A DNA stretch of 64,000 nucleotides from Ruminococcus flavefaciens (GCA_023667315.1 JAMPAI010000006.1:1-64000); one strand, 5' to 3'. Shown: positions 27,201-35,369, counted from the stretch's first letter. The notes: generated by a model from the sequence alone, not told the origin. Program-made: numbers and translations.

Positions 27201-27305
27201 GCCTTGAACCACCTGAATATAACCAGGTGCGTCAAGTAGTATTTGACTTCTTGATGAACATTTATGTGATTTGGTAGTTACCGGGCACTTCCGGTCTACG
27301 ATATA

Positions 27306-27319
27306 CTTCACACAAATTT
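27306..27319 (+). promoter_or_regulatory. Leader motif TTCACACAAAT
   Basis: CTTCACACAAATTT lies 17 nt before ATG 27336, downstream of GATATA. Third occurrence of the word seen at 13598 and 24218. Confidence 0.35.
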
Positions 27320-27335
27320 CAAGGAGGAAACAACA

Positions 27336-27962
27336 ATGAGCAATTTTGTATCTGCATGGGTCGCACAGGAGAAGCCTGCATTCCAGGGCTTCAATGAATT
27401 CATTTCCACTCGGATGACCGAGTCCGTGACCCGTACGATCTGCGAAACCCTGAAGCGTCAGATGCTGTCCAACCACAAGGCCGAGCTGGAGATGCCCTGG
27501 GGCGTGTTCTCCGCTGAGGTGAAGACCGTTGGTGAGGGTACCAACATCACTCCCACCTTCGAGCCCAGCAAGCGGTTCCTCGAGATGCTGAACGCCGACG
27601 ACAACAAGCGCACCGCCGACTTCCAGGAGAACTTCGACGACGAGTTCGTCAAGCTGTTCCGGGATTATCTCGCCTGGGGTGTGTATGATCCCGATGAGAA
27701 GAACGCCCCTGCCAAGGAGAAGGGTGCCCGAATCGATCCCGAGGAGGTCGAGTACTTCCTGGATAGCTTCATGCGCCTGATGGTGTCCCTGGCCAGGGAT
27801 CATCAGCGGGATGGCAAGGAGTACTATCTGGACATCAACGCGGAGTTTGATCATGGCCGGTACACCTTCGAGTATGTCGGCGACGACATCAAGGTCAAGT
27901 TCACTCCGTCCAAGGCGTTCAAGCAATACCTCAAGAACGACGCGGTTTCCGAGGCTGAGTAA
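27336..27962 (+). CDS. Abundant unknown protein (208 aa)
   Basis: Not recognised. GC-rich codons suggest strong expression. Two segments, TPTFEPSKRFLEML (about 74-87) and KVKFTPSKAFKQYL (about 188-201), share the pattern F-x-P-S-K-x-F seen near the end of HU-like DNA-binding folds. This could be a weak internal duplication; a DNA-binding role is speculative. AAGGAGG precedes ATG 27336. Monocistronic with its own terminator. Confidence 0.75.
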   Translation: MSNFVSAWVAQEKPAFQGFNEFISTRMTESVTRTICETLKRQMLSNHKAELEMPWGVFSAEVKTVGEGTNITPTFEPSKRFLEMLNADDNKRTADFQENFDDEFVKLFRDYLAWGVYDPDEKNAPAKEKGARIDPEEVEYFLDSFMRLMVSLARDHQRDGKEYYLDINAEFDHGRYTFEYVGDDIKVKFTPSKAFKQYLKNDAVSEAE

Positions 27963-27978
27963 TCAGCACGGCCAAAAA

Positions 27979-28011
27979 GACCCGGGGAGAAAATCCCCGG
28001 GTCGTTCTTTT
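27979..28011 (+). terminator. Rho-independent terminator
   Basis: A perfect 10-bp stem GACCCGGGGA/TCCCCGGGTC, loop GAAAA, then GTTCTTTTA. Confidence 0.9.
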
Positions 28012-28027
28012 AGTACCCAATTATTGG

Positions 28028-28046
28028 GTATATATTATACTCTTGA
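28028..28046 (+). promoter_or_regulatory. Class I phage promoter
   Basis: GTATATATTATACTCTTGA, 15 nt before ATG 28061. It would drive 28061 and the RNAP beta N-terminal half. Confidence 0.65.
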
Positions 28047-28060
28047 AAGGAGTGACAGCA

Positions 28061-28762
28061 ATGAACACCACTGTGTTAGATTTGGCAAAAGTGTCGCTGC
28101 ATACGCGTATGTTCATTACGCCATTCACAGCGATCTACGTCAATCAGCAATCGGGCCATCCGGTCTATACGATTCATACGCTTAGTCGTAATGGAGTGGT
28201 CGATGTGGTCCAGTATGTCCCGCGGGATATCTATCCCGGCATGGACAAAGTGAAAAAGGTATCCGAGAGAATCGAAGTGCATTTCAAGAATGACAATGTG
28301 GTCTATTTCGACGTGAGGACCGCAGAGTCTGGTGATGAAGTCATCGAGATAATCGGTCAGAATATCACGGATCCCAGTACACTGGTGGTTCGGGATTCGG
28401 ACGGATTCATCAAACTGACACCGTATTTCATGAAGGCTCGGTATTTTCACGACTACCGTGACACCGAGGATTCCAATGTTCGAGTGTACGGTGCGAAAAG
28501 AGATGACTATGTCACGCCGAATCTGGTGAACGCCTGCTCAGTTCTGTACGGCGATAGGGTGAGAGTCAACTACATCGATATTCCCTATTGTCGGACCAGT
28601 ATTCACGGCAGCGTGTTTGTTCAAGCAATGGACTATCTGAAAACCGTAAGTGAGAAAATCGGTATGTGTAATATCAAGCCGAATGTCATCGAAGCGGTTC
28701 TCGCCGAGAGCATGGAGTTGGTTGATTACAAATTCGACGGTGAGGATGATCTGTATTGTTAG
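28061..28762 (+). CDS. Unknown protein coupled to RNAP beta N-terminal half (233 aa)
   Basis: Not recognised. A 233-aa soluble alpha/beta protein. ATG 28061 follows AAAGGAG. Its stop overlaps the TTG start of the RNAP beta N-terminal gene by 7 nt, so the two are translated together. It could be an extra RNAP subunit or assembly factor, by context only. Confidence 0.75.
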   Translation: MNTTVLDLAKVSLHTRMFITPFTAIYVNQQSGHPVYTIHTLSRNGVVDVVQYVPRDIYPGMDKVKKVSERIEVHFKNDNVVYFDVRTAESGDEVIEIIGQNITDPSTLVVRDSDGFIKLTPYFMKARYFHDYRDTEDSNVRVYGAKRDDYVTPNLVNACSVLYGDRVRVNYIDIPYCRTSIHGSVFVQAMDYLKTVSEKIGMCNIKPNVIEAVLAESMELVDYKFDGEDDLYC

Positions 28763-30606
28763 ACTTTATTGCTAACTATTGTCATAAAAATGACAAGAAG
28801 ATCTCCAGGGAAATGTTCGACAGGGCCTACGACAAACCATTAGTGGAATATATCGTGGACACCTGTCGGAATCTGGAGGTCATCCCCGCAATCACCTTAG
28901 AGAGTTGGGAGCTGGTTACCGATCAGCTCAAGATTCGAAGTGAGGTGAATAAGAACAATTCGAAAGATCCGAAGATCAAGAACAACAAGTCTCTGGAACG
29001 TTTGGCACAGCCGAATAAGACGTTGTATGACATGTTGTATTTGACATTCCGAGTTCAAGCGAAAGATCGGGATGCAACGGTAGTTCGAAAAGTTCGCGTT
29101 CCAAAACCCGTCCACGGCGGGTATTACATTCGCAATGGTAAGAAAGTTCGGGTATTGAACCAAGTGGTGGATAACAGTACGTTCGTTAAGAAAAATGTGC
29201 TGAACTTCAAAACGAAGCTGTACCCGATCAAACTTTCTACTGTCCGGATGAAGCTCAAATTCATTGACGGGGAAACTGCAACTTGTCCATGTTTCCGACT
29301 GGATTTGTTGTATAAGGTTACCAACCCCTTGATCTATTACCTGGCGCAATATGGAGTTCAGCATACCATCGAGATGTTCCGTTTGGAAGATGTCATGTCC
29401 GTTGTGGATGCCCCGTTGGATGAGGATAACTATATGTATCTCCCCATCAATGATGGTATCTATCTGGAGGTGAATGAGAAAGCATTCTATGGGCACGAGT
29501 TCGTAGGTGCGTTCACTGCAACCTTGTATGATGTCTTACGAGAGGATCATAACATCACATTCTCCGATGTGTATGATCAGGAGTATTGGTATGGCAGGTT
29601 GTCCGAAATCTTCTCGAAGAAGCGGTATGCGAATAAGGCACTGCGGATTTTGATCTCGTTCAATAAGATCATGGACACCAGTGTCAAGAAGCAACTGGTT
29701 ATTGGGAAGCGTCGGAAGAGAAATACCTTCACGATTATTCTGTGGATGATGACAAACTACGGAGAGTTGATCAAGAAGGATTCTCACGACCTGCGGTACA
29801 AACGGGTGAGAGCCAATGAAACGTTGGCGTACTATTTCGACAAGCATATCAGTAAAAATGTCTATAGCCTGTTGAATACAGATAATCCTCCGTTTGAGAA
29901 GTATATCCGACTCCTGAATTCCATCAACGAGTACACGTTACTTCGCGGTGCGTCTGGTGGCGGGAAAGGGAGCACGACTTCCATGTTCCGCTATGAGCGC
30001 TATAATGACTTCGATGCTATCGAGATCAGCCGATATACTCTGAAAGGTCCGACTGGCATCAACGGTGGCAAGGAGCGCACTTCGCTGACGTATCGTGATA
30101 TCTATCCGTCTCACCTGGGTCGACTGGATATGAACGTATGCTCCAGTTCGGATCCTGGTCTGACAGGATATCTCTGTGCCAATGTGAAACTGGATGAAAC
30201 CGGATACTTCGACACAAAGAACAGTGAACCGGATTCGTATGATATGGCGATCGATGCTGTTGTCAGCAAGTTTGCTGAGCCTGGCTATCGTCACAGTCGT
30301 GATGAGTATATCGATACTCAGCAAAATCGCGATGAAGATGGTTTCGTTATTCTGAAGCGTCGACCCACCTCACAAGAGATGCATCGAATGATGGTGGAGC
30401 GTCCGGAGGAATTTGGTTTGTATCGGACTGATGATGGATTGAAACTCATTCCGAAGTCTGATAACATTGACTCGAAGGGATTCAAGATTCTCGCAAGGAG
30501 AAAACCCGGAAAGGATGCCGATAAGGTAGTTCGAGATACTGCAGGATTTATTGTCCTGACACGCGTTGTGACAAAGATGTCCGTACGCGACCAAGAATCA
30601 TCGTAA
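28756..30606 (+). CDS. RNA polymerase beta subunit, N-terminal half
   Basis: A 616-aa equivalent of the N-terminal half of bacterial RpoB. GGYYIRNGKKVRVLNQVV near 121-138 matches the FIINGSERVIVSQ region. DLRYKRVRANETLAYYF at 345-361 matches the DLGNRRVRSVGE segment. LTYRDIYPSHLGRLDMN at 444-460, followed by SSDPGLTGYLC, matches [25 protein letters not shown]. Together with the gene at 21551 it would make a complete beta. The start is TTG 28756, with GAGG 10 nt upstream and overlap with the previous stop. The first clear ATG (28812) has a poor site. The C-terminal ~110 residues past the fork region look phage-specific. Confidence 0.88.
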   Translation: MLDFIANYCHKNDKKISREMFDRAYDKPLVEYIVDTCRNLEVIPAITLESWELVTDQLKIRSEVNKNNSKDPKIKNNKSLERLAQPNKTLYDMLYLTFRVQAKDRDATVVRKVRVPKPVHGGYYIRNGKKVRVLNQVVDNSTFVKKNVLNFKTKLYPIKLSTVRMKLKFIDGETATCPCFRLDLLYKVTNPLIYYLAQYGVQHTIEMFRLEDVMSVVDAPLDEDNYMYLPINDGIYLEVNEKAFYGHEFVGAFTATLYDVLREDHNITFSDVYDQEYWYGRLSEIFSKKRYANKALRILISFNKIMDTSVKKQLVIGKRRKRNTFTIILWMMTNYGELIKKDSHDLRYKRVRANETLAYYFDKHISKNVYSLLNTDNPPFEKYIRLLNSINEYTLLRGASGGGKGSTTSMFRYERYNDFDAIEISRYTLKGPTGINGGKERTSLTYRDIYPSHLGRLDMNVCSSSDPGLTGYLCANVKLDETGYFDTKNSEPDSYDMAIDAVVSKFAEPGYRHSRDEYIDTQQNRDEDGFVILKRRPTSQEMHRMMVERPEEFGLYRTDDGLKLIPKSDNIDSKGFKILARRKPGKDADKVVRDTAGFIVLTRVVTKMSVRDQESS

Positions 30607-30617
30607 GTTAGAAGAGA

Positions 30618-30647
30618 GGCCCAGGGGATATCCCCTGGGCCCTTTTC
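30618..30647 (+). terminator. Rho-independent terminator
   Basis: A perfect 10-bp stem GGCCCAGGGG/CCCCTGGGCC, loop ATAT, then CCTTTT. Confidence 0.9.
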
Positions 30648-30676
30648 ACTTAAATAAAATTTTGGAGGAAATTATC

Positions 30677-31768
30677 ATGAAGTACAGTGAGATCAATTCC
30701 ACCACCAACTTGAATGCCTTCGGCCGCATCAACGTCATCAGCGCATTCCCTGGCATGGGTAAGACGACCGCCACTAAGATGCTGTTCGCTGATACCTGCT
30801 TTAAGGCATATGATCTGGACAGCGGTGGATTCATGAAAAATCCCGGTGTGACCGATGAGAACTGGGTGGAACTGTATATCAGACACATCCAGACCGCCAT
30901 CGCGAATATTGGGATGAAGATGACCCTGGCCGGCCCCGATGATCACACCACATATATCCTCTTCGTCTCCTCGCATGAAGAGGTCCGGAAGGCTATGTCC
31001 GATGCCAACATCCCGTTTATCTACGTTCTTCCGTCCAAGGATAAAGGTGCTGAGTATCTGATCTCTAATATAATCAGTCCTCGGCAGTTCTCTAAGGATC
31101 CTGCTGACAAACGGGCGGTCGCACTTGCTCGGAAGATGGTTGACACCTATAAGAAGGGAGAAGCGCCTGATCCTATCGAATATCCGAATCAATTCATTAT
31201 CGAGATTGACAGCGAGATCGGTGATGATAAGGATAACCTCCGGCTCGCATACCTGTCCGATGTGATCTACGATATCACCAAAATTCCTCTCGAGTATCGG
31301 AATAGTCACACACTGCCCAAGCATAAGGTGAGTATGCTCAAGCGGAAGCTGTGGGCGGAGCTCAAGGATCGTTTCAGCCACGCGCGGTTCAAGCGGGATC
31401 CGAAGGAGTATGTGCGTGACCGTATCACGGTTGCTATCAATTCACAGGGATACCTGTATCTGGTTTGGAGCGGTAAACGGTCCACCAAACCTCTGCGGAA
31501 GTTCGCCAAAAAGAATGATCTGTCGGATGCAGTTGCCGAGCGACTGGCGAATGTTGGCTCCGACTTTATTGTGCTGAATCGGGATGATGCCGAGAATATT
31601 CTCGATATGCTGAATTCGGCGATTATCAGGCTGGAGTCTGGCAACCGGCAGGACAACGACATCGAAGTCTTTGGTGACAAGGCCATCTCTTACGAGCGCC
31701 TGATCGATGAGCTGGATCATACGGTTCTGCCGGTGTCTTCCGGTGATGAGGAAGTAGCCGATGAATAA
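30677..31768 (+). CDS. P-loop kinase-like protein (363 aa)
   Basis: The N-terminal domain starts with AFPGMGKTT (K29 in the Walker A). DLDSGGF follows, then NWVELYIRHI and LFVSSHEEVRKAM, the layout of a phage adenylate/nucleoside kinase-like family in which a small molecule is phosphorylated. The C-terminal ~170 aa are unrecognised and acidic at the end. ATG 30677 follows GGAGG. GC-rich codons suggest good expression. It leads a three-gene unit with 31761 and the CYTH protein at 32178. The substrate cannot be named from sequence. Confidence 0.7.
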   Translation: MKYSEINSTTNLNAFGRINVISAFPGMGKTTATKMLFADTCFKAYDLDSGGFMKNPGVTDENWVELYIRHIQTAIANIGMKMTLAGPDDHTTYILFVSSHEEVRKAMSDANIPFIYVLPSKDKGAEYLISNIISPRQFSKDPADKRAVALARKMVDTYKKGEAPDPIEYPNQFIIEIDSEIGDDKDNLRLAYLSDVIYDITKIPLEYRNSHTLPKHKVSMLKRKLWAELKDRFSHARFKRDPKEYVRDRITVAINSQGYLYLVWSGKRSTKPLRKFAKKNDLSDAVAERLANVGSDFIVLNRDDAENILDMLNSAIIRLESGNRQDNDIEVFGDKAISYERLIDELDHTVLPVSSGDEEVADE

Positions 31769-32171
31769 ACGTCTTAGGAAGAAGCTACTGAAGGATGTCG
31801 AGTTGGGATACAGTATGCTTAAAGTTGACCCTATAAAGGCCATCACTTTTGCATATATGGATCCCCTCACAGAAACTACTCGGTTGGCTGCTGGCATACG
31901 CAAGGTTATCAAAATGGCTGGCATCTATACCGAAGAAAATAGCTGGCGCATGGGTTCTCTTAATTTATGGAATGCCGCTCGTCAGCTTGGAACGTATGAT
32001 ATTCCGGTTCATGTAGGTGATACCGTTACTGTGGTGAATGTTCGCAAATGGATAGATGGCAAGCAGCATGGCAATCCCAATGTCGATGAATTCATGGCGA
32101 CAATTACCAAGGAAGCATCATATATCATGCTAGATAGAATACGTGCAGACTGGAACAGACATGGAGGGTGA
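31761..32171 (+). CDS. Unknown small protein (136 aa)
   Basis: Not recognised. It overlaps the kinase-like gene by 8 nt. A basic N terminus is followed by a mixed alpha/beta body. It sits between two enzymes of probable nucleotide or polyphosphate chemistry. Confidence 0.7.
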   Translation: MNKRLRKKLLKDVELGYSMLKVDPIKAITFAYMDPLTETTRLAAGIRKVIKMAGIYTEENSWRMGSLNLWNAARQLGTYDIPVHVGDTVTVVNVRKWIDGKQHGNPNVDEFMATITKEASYIMLDRIRADWNRHGG

Positions 32172-32177
32172 TGACTA

Positions 32178-32834
32178 ATGGCTAATACGGAAACTGAGTA
32201 CAAGTTCGGATTGCCGAACAACTGGTCACATTTCACGGTGCAAAGTTTCGATATGGTCAGCCGGTATCTCACGGATATCCAGCAGTTCCATATGGAGTCT
32301 TTCGACTATGACACAGAGGATGGATTCCTGGACAAGAATGGCCATTCTTTCCGTCGCCGCCGGGAGAACGGCGATACCGTATACACTCTGAAGGTACTTC
32401 GTGAAGATGATGGCCAAGGCAAGCGAGTACGCGATGAGTATGAGGTACGCAGAAACTGCTCGGAGAATGATGCTATTCGGGATATCCATCTCGAAGCCTG
32501 CGCAAAGAGTGATACTCAATGTCAGGAGCTTCTTCGTCGTATGGCGGATATATCGGATACCGGTAAGATTGCGAATGGTCTTAGCATTTACCGGATACGT
32601 GATTTCGTTCGTTACGAGTACACTATCCAGTTCCGTGATGTAACAATTAAGATCGCGGTTGACGTTGGAGTCAAATGCGTTGGAGAGAAGACTGATCGCA
32701 TTCGGAAAATCGATCTGGAGTATGCTGGAGGTAACAAGGAAACCTTTGAGAAGTACGTCCAGGCATTTGAGTTTATCACTGGTTTGCATATGATCACCAG
32801 CGCAAAAGTAACTGATCTGGATTACGACCTGTAA
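32178..32834 (+). CDS. CYTH-domain protein (triphosphate tunnel metalloenzyme-like)
   Basis: A 218-aa protein with the ExExK signature at the N terminus (E5, E7, K9), characteristic of CYTH/triphosphate tunnel enzymes. The order of strands also fits: a strand with HSFRRRRENG, then TLKVLRE, then EYEVRR, and late IDLEYAGG. The family hydrolyses triphosphate groups (thiamine triphosphate, tripolyphosphate, RNA 5' triphosphate) or makes cyclic AMP. Here it lies directly downstream of a kinase-like gene, so processing of nucleotide or RNA 5' ends is conceivable. Start at ATG 32178, after GGAGGG. Confidence 0.7.
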   Translation: MANTETEYKFGLPNNWSHFTVQSFDMVSRYLTDIQQFHMESFDYDTEDGFLDKNGHSFRRRRENGDTVYTLKVLREDDGQGKRVRDEYEVRRNCSENDAIRDIHLEACAKSDTQCQELLRRMADISDTGKIANGLSIYRIRDFVRYEYTIQFRDVTIKIAVDVGVKCVGEKTDRIRKIDLEYAGGNKETFEKYVQAFEFITGLHMITSAKVTDLDYDL

Positions 32835-32850
32835 CAATGGTCGAATAGAG

Positions 32851-32886
32851 ACGGCCCGGGGAATTCCCCGGGCCGTTTCTTTTTCT
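32851..32886 (+). terminator. Rho-independent terminator with palindromic core
   Basis: An 11-bp stem ACGGCCCGGGG/CCCCGGGCCGT with loop AATT, then TTCTTTTTC. Its CCCGGGGAATTCCCCGGG core recurs at 34378 and 55537. Confidence 0.9.
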
Positions 32887-32888
32887 TT

Positions 32889-33662
32889 TTATAGCAACTG
32901 GAAATATCGTGGACCAATACGATCCGGTAGAGATTTCTGTTTGAGTTCTTTCAGGAACTCAGTCCGTTCACGCTCAGCACCGCTCCAGTCCACGCGAAGT
33001 TGAAGATTACCATTCGCAGTAGGAACATCCTCGATGTATTTCAATTCATTCCAGAGTTTTACCTGAATATCATAAATGGCCAACTGAATGAACTCTTCAT
33101 GATATTCCTCAGGAATGGAGACTAGATTAGGCCAGGTGGTCTTAATCTCGAGTTCCGTCAGACCCTGATATCCCCAGTTTCTGAGATACAGGATTCTTCC
33201 GCCACGGAACTCTTTGAACGGTTTGAATGGAGTGGCGTTATCTGTGATGGTTCTGTTGTACGAGTATTCAGAACCCATCAACATTCCTTCCAATGTCATA
33301 TTCTGACGTGATGTGATCAATGCATTATAGTACTCTGTGGAGTCAGGGTCATAAGGGTCTACTCCGGAGATGTTATTGTATCGCATAACTTCAATTCCTA
33401 AGATAGGCAGATTAAACTTATCCAAAATAGGATCATCGATGTGATACTCAACGCCTCGGGAATGATAGTCTTTTCGGACAATCTTAGATCGATCGGACAG
33501 ATCGAGATATGTGAGATATTTGACGCCGATACAGTTGCTGAACGCCAACAACGTTTTGCGTTCAATCAGCTGAACCAATTCGGCAAATCGATAGTCCAGA
33601 CCAAGATAGTCAAGACCCATACGATCTTCAAACAATTCAGTCAAGAAACTGTTTACTTGCAT
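32889..33662 (-). CDS. Probable late/virion protein (257 aa)
   Basis: Not recognised. Minus strand, ATG at 33662 with AGGAGG, 29 nt from an AACA-N6-TATAAG late-type promoter. A 257-aa soluble protein. The late-type promoter and the nearby prohead protease on the same strand suggest a head or neck component, by context only. Confidence 0.75.
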   Translation of the reverse strand: MQVNSFLTELFEDRMGLDYLGLDYRFAELVQLIERKTLLAFSNCIGVKYLTYLDLSDRSKIVRKDYHSRGVEYHIDDPILDKFNLPILGIEVMRYNNISGVDPYDPDSTEYYNALITSRQNMTLEGMLMGSEYSYNRTITDNATPFKPFKEFRGGRILYLRNWGYQGLTELEIKTTWPNLVSIPEEYHEEFIQLAIYDIQVKLWNELKYIEDVPTANGNLQLRVDWSGAERERTEFLKELKQKSLPDRIGPRYFQLL

Positions 33663-33677
33663 ATAGAAACCTCCTAT

Positions 33678-33691
33678 CTTATATGGGTGTT
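33678..33691 (-). promoter_or_regulatory. Class II (late-type) promoter, minus strand
   Basis: Read on the minus strand: AACA, six bases, TATAAG. Drives the gene ending at 32889. Confidence 0.6.
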
Positions 33692-33699
33692 TTAATATA

Positions 33700-33740
33700 T
33701 CCGATTTCAGTGTCAGGATAACTATATATTATAATAGTAG
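33700..33740 (+). promoter_or_regulatory. Class I phage promoter (both boxes)
   Basis: TCCGATTT at 33700-33707 and CTATATATTATAATAGTAG at 33722-33740, 22 nt apart. Back to back with the minus-strand late-type promoter at 33678-33691. Drives the sigma-like gene at 33801. Confidence 0.8.
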
Positions 33741-33800
33741 CGAGGAGTATGAGGGCCTCGTGAGTACTATAAATTCTGATCACAAAGGAGAACGAAGAAG

Positions 33801-34361
33801 ATGAATACCCTGATGTTATTGGAGACCGTGAAGAAGTATGTCCTGAAGAACCTGACCGCCGCCGATGTTGAACACGTCGAGACTGACGACCTGGAGCAAG
33901 AGATCTACATGATCACGCTGGAACTCTTGCAGAGCAGCATCGAGGCCGATAGCGTGGACGCCCTCTGTGCTACGGTACTGCAAAAGATCCGGACCAAACT
34001 CGGAGTCCAATCTGATGACACTGCGCTGCGCTTCGGTGAGATCGGGATCGTTGGTTGCCCGATTTCATACTGCCGCCGGATGAATGAGCAGATTCGTGCC
34101 CGCGAGACGGTCGAGGATCTCTTGGAGACTGTGTTGGATCCGACAGAAGAAGTTGTTGTTCGGCTCTACTATGGTGTGCCAACAGCTGAGATGTGCGAGG
34201 AGATGCACATCAAACCGACAACACATTACAGTGTGATGGATATCATCTATCTACTACGGTGGCACGATAGTCGGGAGACCCGTCGAAGAGTCAACGATAC
34301 ACTTACGGCTGCCATGCAGAAACTGCGTCCGAATGCACGGGCGTTCATGTTGTTGCATTGA
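33801..34361 (+). CDS. Sigma-factor-like protein (186 aa)
   Basis: The N-terminal part has DDLEQEIYMITLELL (about 28-42), like sigma region 2 (DLxQE). The C-terminal part has LDPTEEVVVRLYYGV (about 114-128), then a later SRETRRRVNDTL...AMQKLRP stretch resembling the DNA-binding helix-turn-helix of sigma-70 region 4. The match is by pattern, so this is a candidate phage sigma or promoter-specificity factor for either the host or the phage RNAP. Its own gene has a perfect class I promoter, which would allow feedback. GC-rich codons. AAAGGAG precedes ATG 33801. A generic helix-turn-helix regulator is the alternative. Confidence 0.55.
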   Translation: MNTLMLLETVKKYVLKNLTAADVEHVETDDLEQEIYMITLELLQSSIEADSVDALCATVLQKIRTKLGVQSDDTALRFGEIGIVGCPISYCRRMNEQIRARETVEDLLETVLDPTEEVVVRLYYGVPTAEMCEEMHIKPTTHYSVMDIIYLLRWHDSRETRRRVNDTLTAAMQKLRPNARAFMLLH

Positions 34362-34377
34362 TCCGTACATACGGAAT

Positions 34378-34409
34378 ACGCCCGGGGAATTCCCCGGGCG
34401 TAATTTTTT
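34378..34409 (+). terminator. Rho-independent terminator with palindromic core
   Basis: A 10-bp stem ACGCCCGGGG/CCCCGGGCGT, loop AATT, then AATTTTTTC. Lies between convergent genes. Confidence 0.85.
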
Positions 34410-34413
34410 CCTG

Positions 34414-35280
34414 TTAATCGAACAGATGATACTGATTTGCACCGATCAGTTTCCGGAGCGGAAGAACTACGGTGATCTTGGTAGTTTCGTCGATACGGCT
34501 GATCTTAATGGAATTCTCAGTCAGTACCATGGAATCGTAGTCAAGATTCATTGTATCGCATACACGAGCAATCTTGTCACGGCTAACCGATTCAGTGAGC
34601 AGGAAGCTCTTGAACGATTCAGACTGCATATCGATACGGCTGACAGATTCCTGCATGGTATTGCCGGCGGGAATATTGAATTCATTTACTTTCAGCGTAC
34701 TCATGTCAGCATATGCACCCTTACTGGACTGACGAACAACGCTATCAACTGTGACCAGATTAATACCCGGGAGAACATTGCCTCGGGCATCACATCCCCC
34801 AATCGCCCGTGTAGAAGCCATCGGCGTAATACCGACCAGTGCACGGTCACGCAGGATATCGCCATATCCTCCAGGAGTGGTAGTACACTCACCGATCCAG
34901 AGATTTCCTTCCATATGAGGATTGCTGATCTTCCAACAAACGTTGGGCGGGAAGATAGTCATCTGGCGAGCGAGCTCATTCTGAGACTTGGAGACATCCG
35001 GATGTCCATACTCAGCCATCCAGACATCATGCTTCAGATCGTGCTGGATCAGAGGATTGCTCTGAACGGCTTTCATCCAGATTCCAGTGGGATATGTACG
35101 GCCATTCCAGTTGCCGACACCCTCTTCAGACAAGACCTGTTTGAACGTAATGGTGAAAATTCGATGTCCATTGACATCGGTTACATTTTCACGGAGAATC
35201 TTGGTGTATTTCTCGTTCGTCTCCTCCCGAACAGTAGATTCGTTGAAAATGTAGTATTCAAGCTTTTCAGTATGAATCAT
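34414..35280 (-). CDS. Prohead core protease (T4 gp21/S80-like serine protease)
   Basis: A 288-aa maturation protease that would cleave capsid and core proteins in the prohead. Residues 59-64 (NGRTYP) followed by YGHP with H93 and, 63 residues later, S156 in GITPMASTRAIG match the arrangement of the S80 phage protease family: the NGRxYP start, the catalytic His in GHP, and a Ser in the GxS region. It is on the minus strand with a late-type promoter and lies close to the capsid cluster. The C-terminal third is phage-specific. Confidence 0.8.
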   Translation of the reverse strand: MIHTEKLEYYIFNESTVREETNEKYTKILRENVTDVNGHRIFTITFKQVLSEEGVGNWNGRTYPTGIWMKAVQSNPLIQHDLKHDVWMAEYGHPDVSKSQNELARQMTIFPPNVCWKISNPHMEGNLWIGECTTTPGGYGDILRDRALVGITPMASTRAIGGCDARGNVLPGINLVTVDSVVRQSSKGAYADMSTLKVNEFNIPAGNTMQESVSRIDMQSESFKSFLLTESVSRDKIARVCDTMNLDYDSMVLTENSIKISRIDETTKITVVLPLRKLIGANQYHLFD

Positions 35281-35319
35281 AAAAGAGTTTCCTCCTATTG
35301 ATAAATTCTCTAAGGTCCA

Positions 35320-35333
35320 ATTATAAGGATGTT
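35320..35333 (-). promoter_or_regulatory. Class II (late-type) promoter, minus strand
   Basis: Read on the minus strand: AACA-TCCTTA-TATAAT-type match (AACA, six bases, TAAT). Upstream of the prohead protease, 40 nt before its start codon. Confidence 0.65.
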
Positions 35334-35350
35334 CCGGTTATAAAATGCAT

Positions 35351-35369
35351 GTATATATTATAATGATAG
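35351..35369 (+). promoter_or_regulatory. Class I phage promoter
   Basis: GTATATATTATAATGATAG, 37 nt before ATG 35407. Back to back with the minus-strand late-type promoter. Confidence 0.65.

Larger units (their letters stand above)
26852..27335 (+). other. 484-bp stretch without a convincing gene; possible structured RNA
   Basis: From about 26905 to 27110 the base composition is clearly richer in G+C than its surroundings, with several short self-complementary stretches (for example GGGAGG...CCTCTC near 26990). An 11-bp hairpin at 27165-27196 is followed by TTTA, then two smaller hairpins near 27210-27230 and 27283-27296. A 69-codon ORF (26889-27098) lacks a ribosome binding site. I found no tRNA, tmRNA, RNase P or group II domain V signature. 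A noncoding RNA ending at the 27196 hairpin is the best guess. Confidence 0.35.

Noticed and set aside
29940-29975. A P-loop-like GASGGGKGST in the RNAP beta N-terminal gene
   Set aside because: It lies in the beta fork region, between conserved beta segments, lacks Walker B context, and is best read as a Gly-rich loop of the beta subunit.
34333-35301. 322-codon plus-strand ORF across the prohead protease
   Set aside because: The minus-strand frame carries the NGRxYP, GHP and Ser motifs plus a promoter; the plus frame crosses a terminator.
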